The position numbers and the translations under genes were made by a program. DNA of 64,000 nt, taken from assembly GCA_034687125.1 (NCBI GenBank), contig JAQGBZ010000017.1:124001-188000 (forward strand), written 5' to 3'. How positions within the stretch are numbered: the first letter of the stretch is position 1; each line of letters opens with the position of its first letter. Below, piece after piece: positions 28,583-41,400 of this stretch. The notes under the pieces are model-generated. The model worked only from the letters and a program-made list of their open reading frames with translations, was not told the DNA's origin and did not search any database. Origin of the DNA: Neelides folsomi (taxonomy: Eukaryota; Arthropoda; Collembola; Neelipleona; Neelidae).

Positions 28583-30520
28583 ATGAAAAAGACAGTTTTT
28601 AAAAAACAAGTGGAGAAGGTTCCTCCTAATTTGGTACGTATTGAATTATGCAATAATTATTATTGTTTCAGAATGACCCATTTAAAACATGTATTTTAAT
28701 TCATTATAGAAAAAAGAGGACATTCAGTGTCCTATATGTTGGTCAGTTTTGATTGAACCTGTAAGTTTTCCATGCGAGCACAGTGTATGTCTCGCTTGCT
28801 TCCAAAATCATATAAAAGATTCACTCTACTGCCCATGCTGCCGACTTCGTCTCTCTGTGTGGAGTCGAAAAGCTTTTAAGGAAAATAACCTCGTGAATAA
28901 TCATCTTTGGGAAGAAATTAAAATTAAGGTGAATTTGATTCTCATTTTTTACCTTATTAAGTGGCTTATAAAGTACTATAGCGTAACGATTGTTTATTGA
29001 ATTGAAAATGTTATCTGTTGACAAATTCGTTTAAATATTGATTATAATCATTATTCTATGCGTATTTATATCAGGAATTAAATATATTTTAGTTTGGACA
29101 TCTTGTTGAACGAAGACTCAGCGGAGATTCAAATTCACAAGATGATTTTTCCAATCCTGAGAGCCCTGAGAAGAAACGAGACTGTGAGATGGTAAAAGAA
29201 AGAGGAGAGCTCTTACAACAGTTTCAGCTCATTCTCAAGCCTCATTTGGATGACATTGAAAATAATCAGCGAATCGAATCCAACGCAAGTGTTGAGTTCA
29301 TTCGAAATATCCAGGTAGAATATTATTTATATTTGATTGGATATTGGATATTTACTTTTAAATTTTGGATATTTACTATTGGGTTACATTTAAAAATTAT
29401 TCATTCATAAAAAGTAGATACAATTAATAAACAAACACCGCTTTATTAGGAAAAGGAAAAACAAGAACTTGAAGAAGAAGAGGCCAGAATCAAAGCAGAT
29501 TTTGAGATTGCTAAGAAGCTTCAAGAAGAAGAGCGAGCAAGAAGAGCGTCACTTTTCCAGGACACAAAAAGTGTTGAGAGTCATGAGAAACGACCAATTT
29601 GTCGGAATCTTGTGAGTGAGTGGTCAAAAGGCAAAGGGACTTCAACTCCACCATCCAAAGGAGCCAAAGGCCCCTTGATGCGAATGAAAGGGAAAGCACA
29701 GCCCACCATAATGAAGTTCCTAAGCCATCTTGACAGTGATGCAACTCTCCCTTCCTCCTTTGTCTCAGTTGGGAAGGGTGATAGTTCAACGAAGGGCCTT
29801 GAGAGATTTGAAAGAAAAGACAACGACGGAACGCCTGACTCTATCAATATCGAGGTGAACTCTCACTTTCGTCCCATTTGCTCAGCTCCGAAGACACCTC
29901 CGAAACGGCTCCCGGATGGAACATTCCTACCGGAGCCTCGTCTTGTCAAATCTACGGCTATTCGTCTTCGACCCAACGAACGTCTCTCACTTCCAAACTT
30001 AAGCTCAGTTCCAACCGAGAGCTTTCGATTTGTCGAAGATGGAAAAGACCTCAATGGAACATCCATGGTCGAGAAGAATGGAGAAGGGGAAAGTTCAAAG
30101 GACGAAGAAGCGTCGAACGAAGAGGGAACCAACGAAGGGCTTTTGATGACTGAGGCGCATGAGAAAAATTCATCTCCTGGATCTCCAAGACCAGGAAGTT
30201 CTCATCAAATTATTTTTGAGGGTAATTTATTTATTAATTTGACCGAAATTTTTTATATTAAAACATGGTCTTGTATGATAATTTACTACGTATAGTATTA
30301 TAATAATTATGATTATACAGATGAAGATGAGTTTCAAATGGAGCGGGAGTACCTAGAAAAATTGGAGCAAGAACGTCGTGATAAAGAATTTGCTGAAAAG
30401 CTCCACGACTCTCTCAATGGGAAAAAGAGACAGCGTTCAGAGAAATGGAATTTTCTTAAGACTCCTCCATCTCCCAAACGGAAGAAAAATTACCCAACAC
30501 GAGCTCGGAAAACTAAATAG
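28583..30520 (+). CDS. RNF168: RNF168-like RING E3 ubiquitin ligase with two MIU motifs
   Basis: Five exons, 28583-28633, 28710-28928, 29093-29314, 29450-30221 and 30321-30520, join to 487 residues. The RING (about 24-62) has CPIC, then CEHSVCLACF and CPCC, followed by LSVWSRKAFKENNLVNNHLW; this extension matches RNF168 (SSWTRY..NSLVNVELW) and sets the family apart from other RINGs. A glutamate-rich coiled helix with DFEIAKKLQEEERARRAS at about 180-198 is an MIU-type ubiquitin-binding motif. A second one near the end (EREYLEKLEQERRDKEFAEK) is followed by a basic tail. RNF168 adds ubiquitin to H2A K13/K15 at DNA breaks and reads its own mark through these MIUs. The middle, 200-410, is a low-complexity Ser/Pro linker. 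RNF169 is an alternative, but the RING and two-MIU layout favour RNF168. Confidence 0.8.
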
Positions 30521-31123
30521 ACTTTCCTTATCATTTACCTTTATTTCAATTTATATCTTATATCTTCCTATAATATAAATATTATATAAAAAAAAACTCT
30601 TGTAAACTACCATTTTTATTTAGATGCAAGTTTAACAAATATTTCGATAATCAATTATTTTATATTAACTAACTCGTTGTGATTTATTCAATTCTTTTAC
30701 CCCCTTTACTCAATGTCAGTTTTCTTTCTTAACTATAAAACTTAATATTTAATCTTTATATTATAGCTACCTCTCTACCAATATGCGAATACATGTAGAA
30801 TTATATCAACTTTCTGTACTAAAATATGTAAGTAGCGAATAGTATATTATAAGTGTTAATAATTGCGTTCCCTATTAATACTATTAACATACTATTTTCT
30901 TTCGTGAATTGACAAAATATATTACATACTTAACTAATAGAATTTATTTGAAATTGCAAAAATGTATGTGTAGCTTATTGTCTTAATTGAAAGTGTCGTA
31001 CTATTGTATTGTTCAAGTGGAAATGAAGGGCTCAATTTGATAAAATTAACAATAATAATATAAATTTTATTCCTGAATATCAAATATTTAGCGATTCGTA
31101 TGTGTATTGTATAAATGTCAGAG
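30521..31123. other. Convergent region, RNF168-like gene and caspase
   Basis: About 600 bases, AT-rich, holding both 3' flanks. A TTTATT near 30942 could be the caspase poly(A) signal on minus. No gene seen. Confidence 0.35.
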
Positions 31124-33092
31124 CTACTCGTAGAGTCCTGGGTTGAAATAAAAGTCTCTGTTGAAACCACGATCCACGTATTCTGACATTTGTTTTTCTC
31201 CGTTCTCTGAGCGAATATTTTGCATTTCACGACCCACCTATTGAATTACCCAAATAATTTATGAGCATTAAAGAAATAAATATATTTTTAAAGAGTTTAA
31301 GTTTCTAATCTAGTTAAATTATAATAAATTGTTTAATTACCGCTTGTAAAAGATGAATCAAGTCTGTGTTATGAGCATTTGATCTCCAAATTTTGCAAAG
31401 CGACTCGATGTACCATGTGCCCAAGTGGATATCTCTGTTGGACACTTTTCCAGGAACGGTGGAGTAGCAAATGATCATGTCTCCCCATTCTGGAATTCGC
31501 TGAGCCAGTGGAGATTCTTTGTTCAATTGTTCTTTTTCGTTTAGAGCATCATTTCTGGTGTGAGATTCTTGCCGAACTCCTCGATCTCTTTCATATCCCC
31601 GACATGCTGGTATGACAAAGATCTTCGGCTTACCGATCAAAGCTGGGCAATGCAAATTGTTGAAACGGGTGAGGATGTCTTCATGGATTTTCACATAACT
31701 AGCTTCTAGACGGTTTAAAATGATTTGATCGCTCGTTCTGAGTAGCCCTAAAAAATAATGTTATTTTATTTTAATATATCATATCTGATAAAATGTAATG
31801 AATACATATTTTTATAGCATAGTATTGGATATGTGTTGTAAGTGGTTGATTTGCATTAAGAAATGGTACTAACCATCTTCGCCGTGACTCATGAAGGCAA
31901 CAAAGCAACAGTCAACTTTTTCTGGACCATTAAATTGGTCGAGAAATTTTTTTAAAATTCCATTTTCAGGATCAAGGAGTTCCTGAAAAAATTTAAATAT
32001 ATTAAATATTCAAATGATCTATTTATTATATTCTGATTCATAATTATAAAAGATTTACTACATAATTATTGTTTAATTGTTTACCTTTTTTGTTACATCT
32101 TTAAGATTGTGAGTAACTTTAAGGCCCAAATCGGTAAGCAAACGGTACAGGTTATCGGAATCACGATCAGCACCGAGTCTCTTTTCCGATTCATTTCCAG
32201 GAAAATTTATATTATTTATAATAAGAGCAAATCCTTTAGGCCTCGACATCATCGGATATGCCTACAATTAAAGATAAATCTAGGTATAAAATGTATGTTT
32301 AGATTCATAGCATAACAGATTATAATATAGTTAAATGTTTATCATTAATAAATTGATTTTTGATCAAAATATTATAATAGCCACTTACAAGTCCTTCATC
32401 AGTAATTCCTTGATTATAGAGTATTGCTTTTTGAATTCTTTGGTCTCCTTCGTCGTTGACGGATATTGCATCGTCCCCAAAAGCATCACGACCATTTCCA
32501 TTTATGATGGTCCCGTTCCCGGTCTCGTCATGAGATTCTCCATTAACAATTTGCCGAACCTCATCAAAACTCCCTTCCCTAAATAGATTTTAAGTCCAAC
32601 TATATAGAGCGTATATAAGAATAATTGAATTTTCAATATTTTTATACTCACTCAGAATGGGAGATGGAGGGAGGAGGTGTAAGATTTTCAAATTGGTCGG
32701 TATCCTCATTTAATAGATATTCCACTTCTTTTTCATATCCCTTTCTTTTCAATGTATCAATTAAAATTCCAAAAGCCGTTGGCCCACGTGTTCGATACCG
32801 AAGAAAGAATTCAAGAGCTCTTTCATCTTTTCCAGTATATTTCTCCTAAAGAGGTTCAACAAGTTGAATTATTATTTATTTTTTACAGATACCTTTATAA
32901 GAATTTCATTTTAGTATTTAGATTTAGTACATATAAGTATGATTAAAAGTGATTTAAACTCACCCTGATAGAATTGACATCTTCTTCAAAAATTATTCCT
33001 TCGTTCAATAATTCTGGAATTATGAGATCGAGATTTACACCGACTAATACCCTGAGGTTCTTTTGTATGAGATATCTATGATATTGGTCCAT
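31124..33092 (-). CDS. CARD-containing initiator caspase (Dronc/CED-3/caspase-9 type)
   Basis: Seven exons in transcript order: 32964-33092, 32652-32845, 32389-32578, 32085-32261, 31874-31982, 31341-31747 and 31124-31237, joining to 439 residues, close to Dronc. An N-terminal CARD of about 90 residues (from YLIQKNLRVLVGVN to LKRKGYEKEVEYLLNE) is the adaptor-binding domain for an Apaf-1/CED-4 apoptosome. A linker of about 80 residues follows. The p20 subunit has PKGFALIINNINF, the catalytic histidine in FVAFMSHGEDG, and the catalytic cysteine in KIFVIPACRGYERDRG. The usual QACRG is here PACRG; Dronc also has Pro at this place. The small subunit has DMIICYSTVPGKVSNRD and GTWYIESLC, then EKQMSEYV. 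The aspartates between PACRG and the small subunit are candidate processing sites. All catalytic residues are present. Confidence 0.92.
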
Positions 33093-33682
33093 TTTAAAAC
33101 CCTTATAGAGTTCTCGATTTCGAAAAGGACGGAATAATCAAAGCTAAGGCTCTCTCACTCGAGTAGAGAGGCCCTTAATTACGCATTTAAACCGGGATCG
33201 TTCTGAGTTCTTGGACTTCCCCCTTTGCCTCCAACGATAAAATACTTTCGCTCAGGTAAAGGGTGAGAGGAGCAGCGGTGAAGTACGAGCATCTGATTCT
33301 TTCATTTTTTATATATCTTATGCAACAGTGTTATCTCTCCAACGTGAATTTAAATGGTTTGTTCGTGAGGATGAATCAGTGATCTATTTTATTTATGCGT
33401 TGGCCTGCATTAGGATATTTAGGATTAGGATATATTCAAATGATCCTTCTTCCAATTTGTACGAATGAAACCACTGAGGATTATTTTTGATCTCAACCCA
33501 CAAGTTCACCATACGTCACCACCACACTTGGTTAATCCTTCTAATACTTTCAATATCCAATTGAACTTCAAACTTACAATTTCTTAGTTAATTTTTATTG
33601 TCTAACTGAAGCTTTCTAATAAGTTCAATGAAAGTAGGCCTTTTGTCATTATATAAATTATATCCGTTTTGAGGGGAAGAAA
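33093..33682. other. Divergent upstream region, caspase and carboxypeptidase D
   Basis: 590 bases between opposite start codons. The caspase side is more GC-rich. No distinct promoter motif is convincing. Confidence 0.35.
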
Positions 33683-35410
33683 ATGAAGATCCTTTTCTTC
33701 TTTCTACTTTTGAGTTTGGCCAAGTCGGGAAGGCCGGACTTGACATCTTGGTGGAAAAGTTTTTCTGAGAAATACTCCAATTATGAAGAATCAAAAGAGA
33801 TTTATAAGGAGATGCAGAAGTCATTTCCTCATTTATTCCACCTTTACTCCGTCGGGAAATCGGTAGAGAAAAGAGAACTTTATGTTTTGCATATTAGCTC
33901 AAATGTAACTGCTCCTCGTCCACTTCTTCGGCCGATGGTCAAGATAGTGGCGAACATGCACGGAGACGAAACAGTTGGAAGATCTGTAACACAAATGCTC
34001 GCTGTTTATTTTCTTCAAGAATATGAAGCTAGGAACCCGAGGTAATATACATACCTAAAGTACATACCTGTATAGTATTTACATATCCAAATGAAAATTA
34101 CAACTCCTTTCTTTTATATTATAATGAAATTTTTAATTTATTTATTAGGATTGTGAAATTATTGGATTCGACGGATATTCACTTGATGCCATCGATGAAC
34201 CCTGATGGATTTGAAGCAGCTCCTGAAGGCAAATGCTCACCAAACCCATTCAGCACAGGAAGACAAAACAAGAATAAAGTGGATTTGAACAGAAACTTTC
34301 CGGATCAATTTATTGTGGGAAAGGACGACGATATGAATTTGGTCAAAGATCGAGAACCAGAAACATTGTCGTTGATGAAGTGGATTGTTGAAAATCCCTT
34401 CGTAATGTCAATGAATCTTCATGGCGGATCGGTCGTTGCGAGTTATCCTTACGACTCCGTTCCTCTATCTGTTCAAAAGTATTTTTAAAACATTATTATT
34501 ACTAATTGCTTGTGTAGTATAATGTCTTTAATCTTTTATTTTCATTTCTAGTAATCTACGATATCAAGGAGCAGGTGTTTCAAGTTTATCTCCGGATGAT
34601 AAATTTTTTAAATCTCTTTCACGCATTTATTCTTCCAAACATCCCGACATGGCCAACAGTGGAAATTGTGGTGATACTTTCGATAATGGCATTACAAACG
34701 GCGCTTATTGGTACAATGTAAGAGGTGAGAATCGACTAAATCGAATTCATGATATATATGTCCAATTAAAAGTAGGCTAAACTAATAATTCATCATTTTA
34801 ATTTTCAAGGTGGAATGCAAGATTTTAACTACGTCCATTCAAATTGTTTCGAGATCACGATTGAACTCACGTGTTGTAAATTTCCATTTGCTTCTCAACT
34901 TTTGGGAGAATGGGAAAAGAACCGAGAATCTCTCCTTTCTTTTTTTGAAGCTGCACAATCTGGTGTGAAAGGAATTGTAAAGAGCGATAAAGGAGAAGTC
35001 ATTCAAGGAGCTGAAATACTCGTCAAAGGAATTAACCATTCGATTAAGACAAGTTCAGATGGAGAATTTTGGCGTTTACTTTCCCCTGGAAAGTATTTAA
35101 TTAGCGCTTCAGCTTTCAAGTAATACCCATTTTTCACATTTTGACATCACTGTATATAAAACAAACTAAAAGTATCATTTATAAAATAAAATAATAACTT
35201 TTTTACAGTTATGCTGAAAGTGAGAAAGAAGCAGTGGAAGTTTTGGGGGACAATAAACCAATTGTCCTTAATTTTACTCTCAAGTTTGATTCAAATGCAA
35301 ATAAGGACGGCGTGAGCTCTGGTAATAATTATGACAATTTGGGAACTTACGCAATTTTGTTTGTCGAAATGCTTTGGTTGCTGGCTGCCAACATTCACGA
35401 TCAGGCATAG
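33683..35410 (+). CDS. CPD: Carboxypeptidase D, short single-unit form
   Basis: If the donor at 35322 is not used, exon 5 reads on to a stop at 35410, giving a 457-residue protein: signal peptide ([16 protein letters not shown]), one active M14 carboxypeptidase unit with the zinc ligands in NMHGDE and NLHGGS and the catalytic glutamate in FEITIEL, a transthyretin-like domain ([20 protein letters not shown]), and a hydrophobic end, [13 protein letters not shown]. The end resembles a GPI-anchor signal, as in carboxypeptidase M, though the glutamate in it is unusual. An AATAAA 118 bases on supports a real transcript end. A separate gene is the alternative, but unit 2 has no start codon of its own. 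Confidence 0.7.
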
Positions 35411-38400
35411 CCGATTTCACGCTTTTCATCACTTGATTTTATTCTATTTTAAAAAATATTTATAGATCTGCAGTAGATACTTATCTAATGGTTAAATTAC
35501 TAACTTGTATTTATACAATACTACTAAAATAAAAATTTTAAGACTGACTCGAATGTGTTGTGAAATAATATAATAACAAAAATAAGTTCAAATAATAATT
35601 TTTGCAACTACTTACAATTAAACATTTATTGGTTATTCCTACATAAATACAATAATACATAATTAATAATTAGTAAAGTACCTACACATTAGAGTAATGT
35701 TATTTAATGTTTAACCACTAACTTAATTTTAAATAAATTTTAATACACAAACAACCATCAGAGTTTTTACACAAGTTGTTAATACAATGTCTTATATTCT
35801 AACAATAAGGTATTTAGAAATTGTAGAAATCTATAATCTATTCAATAAAGCAAGTTTGTATGAACTTTAGATTTTAATCATTATAAATTATTGAGCACAC
35901 GAAAGCAGCATACACTGCACATTATTTTAATTTGATTTAAAATTTATTATTTCTTTTTTGGGAACTTTCAAAGACATCGATCCTGTTCTTAAACATCATA
36001 ATTACGAACAATTAGAACTCGCATTGCGAGAAGTAAATGATCAATATCCCGAGATCACAAGGCTTTATTCCATTGGAAGGAGCTTGGAAGGAAGAGATCT
36101 CCTCGCAATGGAAATAACTCATTCGCCTGGGAAGCACCAACTTGGTAATTATTGTCATTAGAGAATAATTGACTTTAAGTGAGAGTGTGATTACAAATTG
36201 TTTGTTCTGAATGTCCTTAGGAAAACCTGAGTTTAAGTACATAGGGAATATGCATGGAAATGAAGTAGTCGGTCGTGAACTGCTCATTGGCTTAATCAAA
36301 TATCTCACTTCAAACTATGGAAAGAATGATACAGTCACTAAGCTTGTGGATTATACTAGAATCCATATTCTCCCATCGATGAACCCTGATGGTTATGAGT
36401 CTTCACATGAAGGTAAATAATAAACAAGCACGAGTAGATAATTGAATCCAATAAATTATGTAGGTATTTACATTATTTTTGGTTAAATCATAATTAATTG
36501 TTTAATTAAATACGCATACATATATGAATATTGCATTAGGTGATGTGAAAGGTCTTGAAGGAAGATCGAATGGAAATGGAATTGACCTTAATAGGAATTT
36601 TCCTGGAAGATTTGATGAACTTTACGATTCCTTGCCACTCAACGACACAAGATTAAGAGACAGACAGAATTACGCTCAAGAGCCAGAGACACTTGCTGTG
36701 ATGAAATGGGCTTCTGAGATTCCTTTCGTTCTCTCTGCAAATCTCCATGGAGGGTCGCTTGTGGCGAATTACCCTTTTGATGACTCGATCTCTGGAGTAA
36801 ATGATCTTTCGCCTTCTGCTGATGATGCTATTTTCAAAAAGCTTGCTACCGTCTATGCGAAGGTATCTTTTCATCTTTAACTATTCTTTAAAATTTTAAT
36901 TTGATGACAATGAAATGGAATTTTCCAGGTTTAAATAATTGTTATTTATTCAAACATAAATTAATATACAAGGACAAAAAATATGTTCTCGATGATTGAC
37001 AATGGTTAAAATGGTTGCATGATTAGTTTAAATGATCTAACGTTTTATGATTTTACTTGAATTTAAATAATAATCCAGACTATTTAAATAATAAGCTAAT
37101 ATTATAAGTTACTTGATTGACAAAATTTAAATATGTATGATGGAATCTCACATGCTTAGGATTAGTTACATTTAAAACTCATTATTAATGTCAAGTATTA
37201 AAATTCATTTAAGTCTGGGTTGATATTCTTAAATGAATTACCACGAGGACGATATGATAACACTATTCTTATTAATAAATCATTTCAAATATATGGTAGT
37301 AAATAGACAAATATATAAAAATTACATAATATTATTATAAATAGTATAATAATCATCAAAATTAAAAACTCCTTGATAGTATGCACTGACTAAAATTCAG
37401 AAAATTGTAAGAGACAATATAATTTAAAAAAATTATATCAAATTGAAATACCTATTTACCATTAAATGAGATTTCGCATGAGTACGAAAAGTCAAAAAAA
37501 GATAGATGAAATTACTTGATATAAATACTTATGACTTAATAGTTTAACAAGAAGGTTGAAGGTTATAATAATACAGAAATGATCTACACTAACTCTATTC
37601 TGTGTAATACCAAGGTTAGATCTAGGTATACCATAGAGTACAATTGTATTTATAAGTAATTAATAGATTAATACATAGAGTAGGATTCTATTGATTGAAT
37701 CTCTCATACATCTCATACATTACTTTCAGTTAGATTTTAATTCATAAAATGTAATCTTTTAAATGGTAATTAAGCAATTTTATTGTATAATCTTTATAAT
37801 CGATAAGTGTATTTGGCTATATATTAAGTAGGGTATGCAAGTTTAAAAATTCAGACCGTCGTAACCTTTTCTTTTTTCTGGACTTTTGGCTTTTCCTTTT
37901 CCGGCTTTTCCTCCGATCTTTTGACCCAGACGTCTTTCTTAAAAAACCCCCCTTTTTCTCCTTTCTTGAAATGGCTAAAGAACCCGGCCAATTTCCCAAC
38001 TTTTTTCTCTTCTCCGTTGTTCCGGTCCAATTTTGGAAGTGTGTTGTACATCCCTCCACTATTGACCGAGTCTTTTCGTACAGGCGGTTTAGGAGGAATT
38101 TTTTTAACGTCTCGAGCCGAACGATTGGAAGCGAGTGAGAGATTTGATCTTTTGGCGATATCTGAATGTGAACAACTTGCTCTCTCGTTACATCTAATAA
38201 ATTTCGGTTTGGGTGGAATCGGAGGTGGAATTTTTTCCTCACTACGATGAAATCCTCTCAATCGGCTCTCAAGCAAACTATGCTGGAGAAAATTATCTTT
38301 ATGTTCATCGGACGTAATGCTATAGTTGCCATTTGTAAAAATCCCATCGTCCACTCCATTCCTCGATGAGTTCCGAGATGTTAGACTCTCTTCTCGTTCA

Positions 38401-41400
38401 ACATCCGACGCGTATTCAATCGTCGTTTCTGAATGGATTGAATGAATGGATGCGACTTCTGAGCGGATGGATGCCACTGACATCATGCTCCCTTCCATCT
38501 CCATTTTGGACAGTTCCATATTTGCTGGCATCGACGAAACAAGAGATAGTTCAGATGGTGGACACATGTTTTCAATCAGTTCTTCTGATCCTTCTTTGAC
38601 AATTCGAGCAGCTGTGCTAATGGACATTGATGGAATTGGTGAAGAGAATGTGGGTGTTTCATCAGCCCATTCAGACCCAGCAGACGCCACGCTCATGAAA
38701 CTCTCTTGCATATTGAATTCTTTCTTTTGCCCATTAGTTGATGGAAGATTATTGGAATCTTCACGTTTGTCTCCATCAAAATTTCCCTTCTTCAAATTAA
38801 TAAGTCTAGGGTTTTTGATACATTCGAATTCTTTCGGTTTAACCTTTTGACTTTTATTATCTCCTTCGGATTTATCAGATCCGGGAGCTGTTGGGCTTTT
38901 ATTTGGGGGGACTTTAACCTCAGGTTTATTTCCCTTTCTTCCTTTGAGAATGAGAGCTTTCAGGTCGTCATCGAGGGGTTCATGAGAGGAGAAGAAGTCA
39001 CTTTTAGACTTGCTCATGCACGCTTTCCCTTTTTTGATACATTTTTGAAGGAGTTGGACATCGGAATAAATTTCGTTTTCTTTTCCTTCTTCCCCTGTTC
39101 GCTGTTCCACAGGAGGGGACATTGGAGAAAGAGGGGATAGAGGCGAAAGAGGAGAATGTGGCGGGGGAGAGGAAGGTCCTTCACGACCTTCGGAGGGTTC
39201 TTCAATCACTTCCATTTGTTTAGCAGGTTCATCTTTAAGGTCAGATGTAAGGTCGCTGAGGGATGTGGCAGTCGAAATGTAAAAGGGAGTTCCTTCTAAT
39301 GCGAACACTTTCATCTCATCTAATTTTTCCTCTTCTTCCTCTACACTTAATTCTTGTTGATTTTCAAGTGGTTTTTCTGGCATATTTCCCTATATAAGTT
39401 AATGGGATTTAATATAAAACAAGAACTCAAGAAGTTAACTGATACACACAGTATCATAAATATATTATTATATGATGTAAATTAAAAAACTTACTCGGAC
39501 GCCTTCTCGATGTTGTCGACGTCGAGTTGGAAGATCATTTTGTTCTCGAACGTCTCCTTCCCCGTCGATGAGCGGGCTGAGACTCCTGGCAGAGATTTGA
39601 CCCGATTCCATTTCTTCTTTCTTATGAGACGAAGATGGAAAATAACCATTTCGTGGAGAATCAGGAAGATCAGATGGAGAAACGACTTCGCTTTCTCGAA
39701 CACTGAAACGTCATTTCTTTGTTTAATTTCTTTGAATTATTAACTTGAACCCGAGGAAATTTATTACCTAAAATCAGAAATAACAGAGCCAGCCACGTTG
39801 AGATCTTCAACGAAACTCCCAAGGGAATCCACAGAGGAGGAACGAGAAGCCATCAAAGTAGAGGAAATCCCTTCAACTTCTTTCTTTGGCTCCTCGGCTC
39901 TTGAATTAATGGAAGAGAGCGATGAGGTTCGAGAGAAGCAGGCCGGAGTGTGTTCAGTGAAATATTTAACAGGTTCATCTGTGAGGTCTTGGATTGAATT
40001 GCAATTGGGAGTCCCTTCATAACTGAATGTTTTAACTGTATCAACTTCTGGAACGAAGTTAGGACAACTGTATGTTTTTAAGTTGACAATTGGAGGGTTT
40101 AAAAATGGAGGTTTCTTTGGGAGGGGCGGATATGGAGGAGGGGCAGGTGGTCGACTTGCTGACAAGTCCAAAGGCTCTTTATCAATTTGTCCGTATGCGG
40201 CAATGAGGTTTGTTAGTGCTACTTTCGACGCTTTCGCAATCATCACATGCTTTGAATAAATTAGATATTTGAGATTGGGAATAGCGTCTAACTCGATCAG
40301 TCTCTTTTGGTCCTGTATAATAAAAAATATAATAATTATATTAAAATGCTTCTTTGGTTAGTCTTCTTTAGTTTAGCTAAATATCAGATTCGTATATTTT
40401 TGTCAATTTAATGATTAATGACCTCAAGGGAGTTTGATGATAAATGAGCGAGGGTTCCACAGGCGTTTTCCACAACCCTGGCACTTCCAGATTTCAATTG
40501 TCGAAGAAGTGTTTCGAAAAGGTTCATTTCTCGACAAACTCTTCGCCACTCTAGTGTCTCAGAAATTATTCCTGCAATATTCTTCATTACTGCTCCACTG
40601 TTCACTTGAATCTCAAGGGTCTCACAGCTCATTTGATGAATTAGGAATTTCAAAGATTCTTCAGATATTATTGCTTTCTGCAAATTGAATAATTTTATTA
40701 AATCAATATCCAATTAAATCATATGTAGATTAAAATTAGTGTTATGATCATACACTATTGTATGCAGAATGGCCAGAGAGATTAGCAATGGCAAAAAGAG
40801 TAGCTTTGAGCGTCAATTCTTCAGAACAATTCATTGCTGTATTTATCAGTCGCACAATGGCTCCACTGTCACGGAGGAAAGCTCTCGACTCGCTGTCGGC
40901 TTGCCACGATAAGTTTCTTATCACAAATGCCGTATCCTAATTTTTAAAATGGTTTATTTGTATTAGCATTAATCATTTTAAATAAACAACAAATTAGATT
41001 TTGTTCTGATGTCAATGAGATATTAATTCTTACTTGGCAAAGTTCCTCGCTATCTGAATCGAGTATATTTACTAAATCAGTCATGAAATTTTTCATAGAG
41101 CAGAGAAGACTCTTAATAGCTGAATCATTAAATGTCAAATTGATCAATATTTTGCAACTGTGTCTTCTCAATTTTGTACATTCTGGCTTCGCAGGACTAT
41201 GTTTTGCATCAATCTGAAACATATGAATTAAATATATTTAGAGTATAACAAAATAATAATTATTAGATATATGCTAAACGAAAAATTAAAACTAACCTGA
41301 ATTAAATCAGCAATTGCTTGAGTTGCGCCCAACAAACACATGATCCTTCGATTCTCCTGGTCAAATGAAAGTTTTGCGAGTATTGAGGTTACTTCCATTG

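Noticed and set aside
37921-39140. Several plus-strand frames of 77-134 codons opposite the last APC exon
   Set aside because: They are mirror frames of the 513-codon APC exon, which has clear family repeats.
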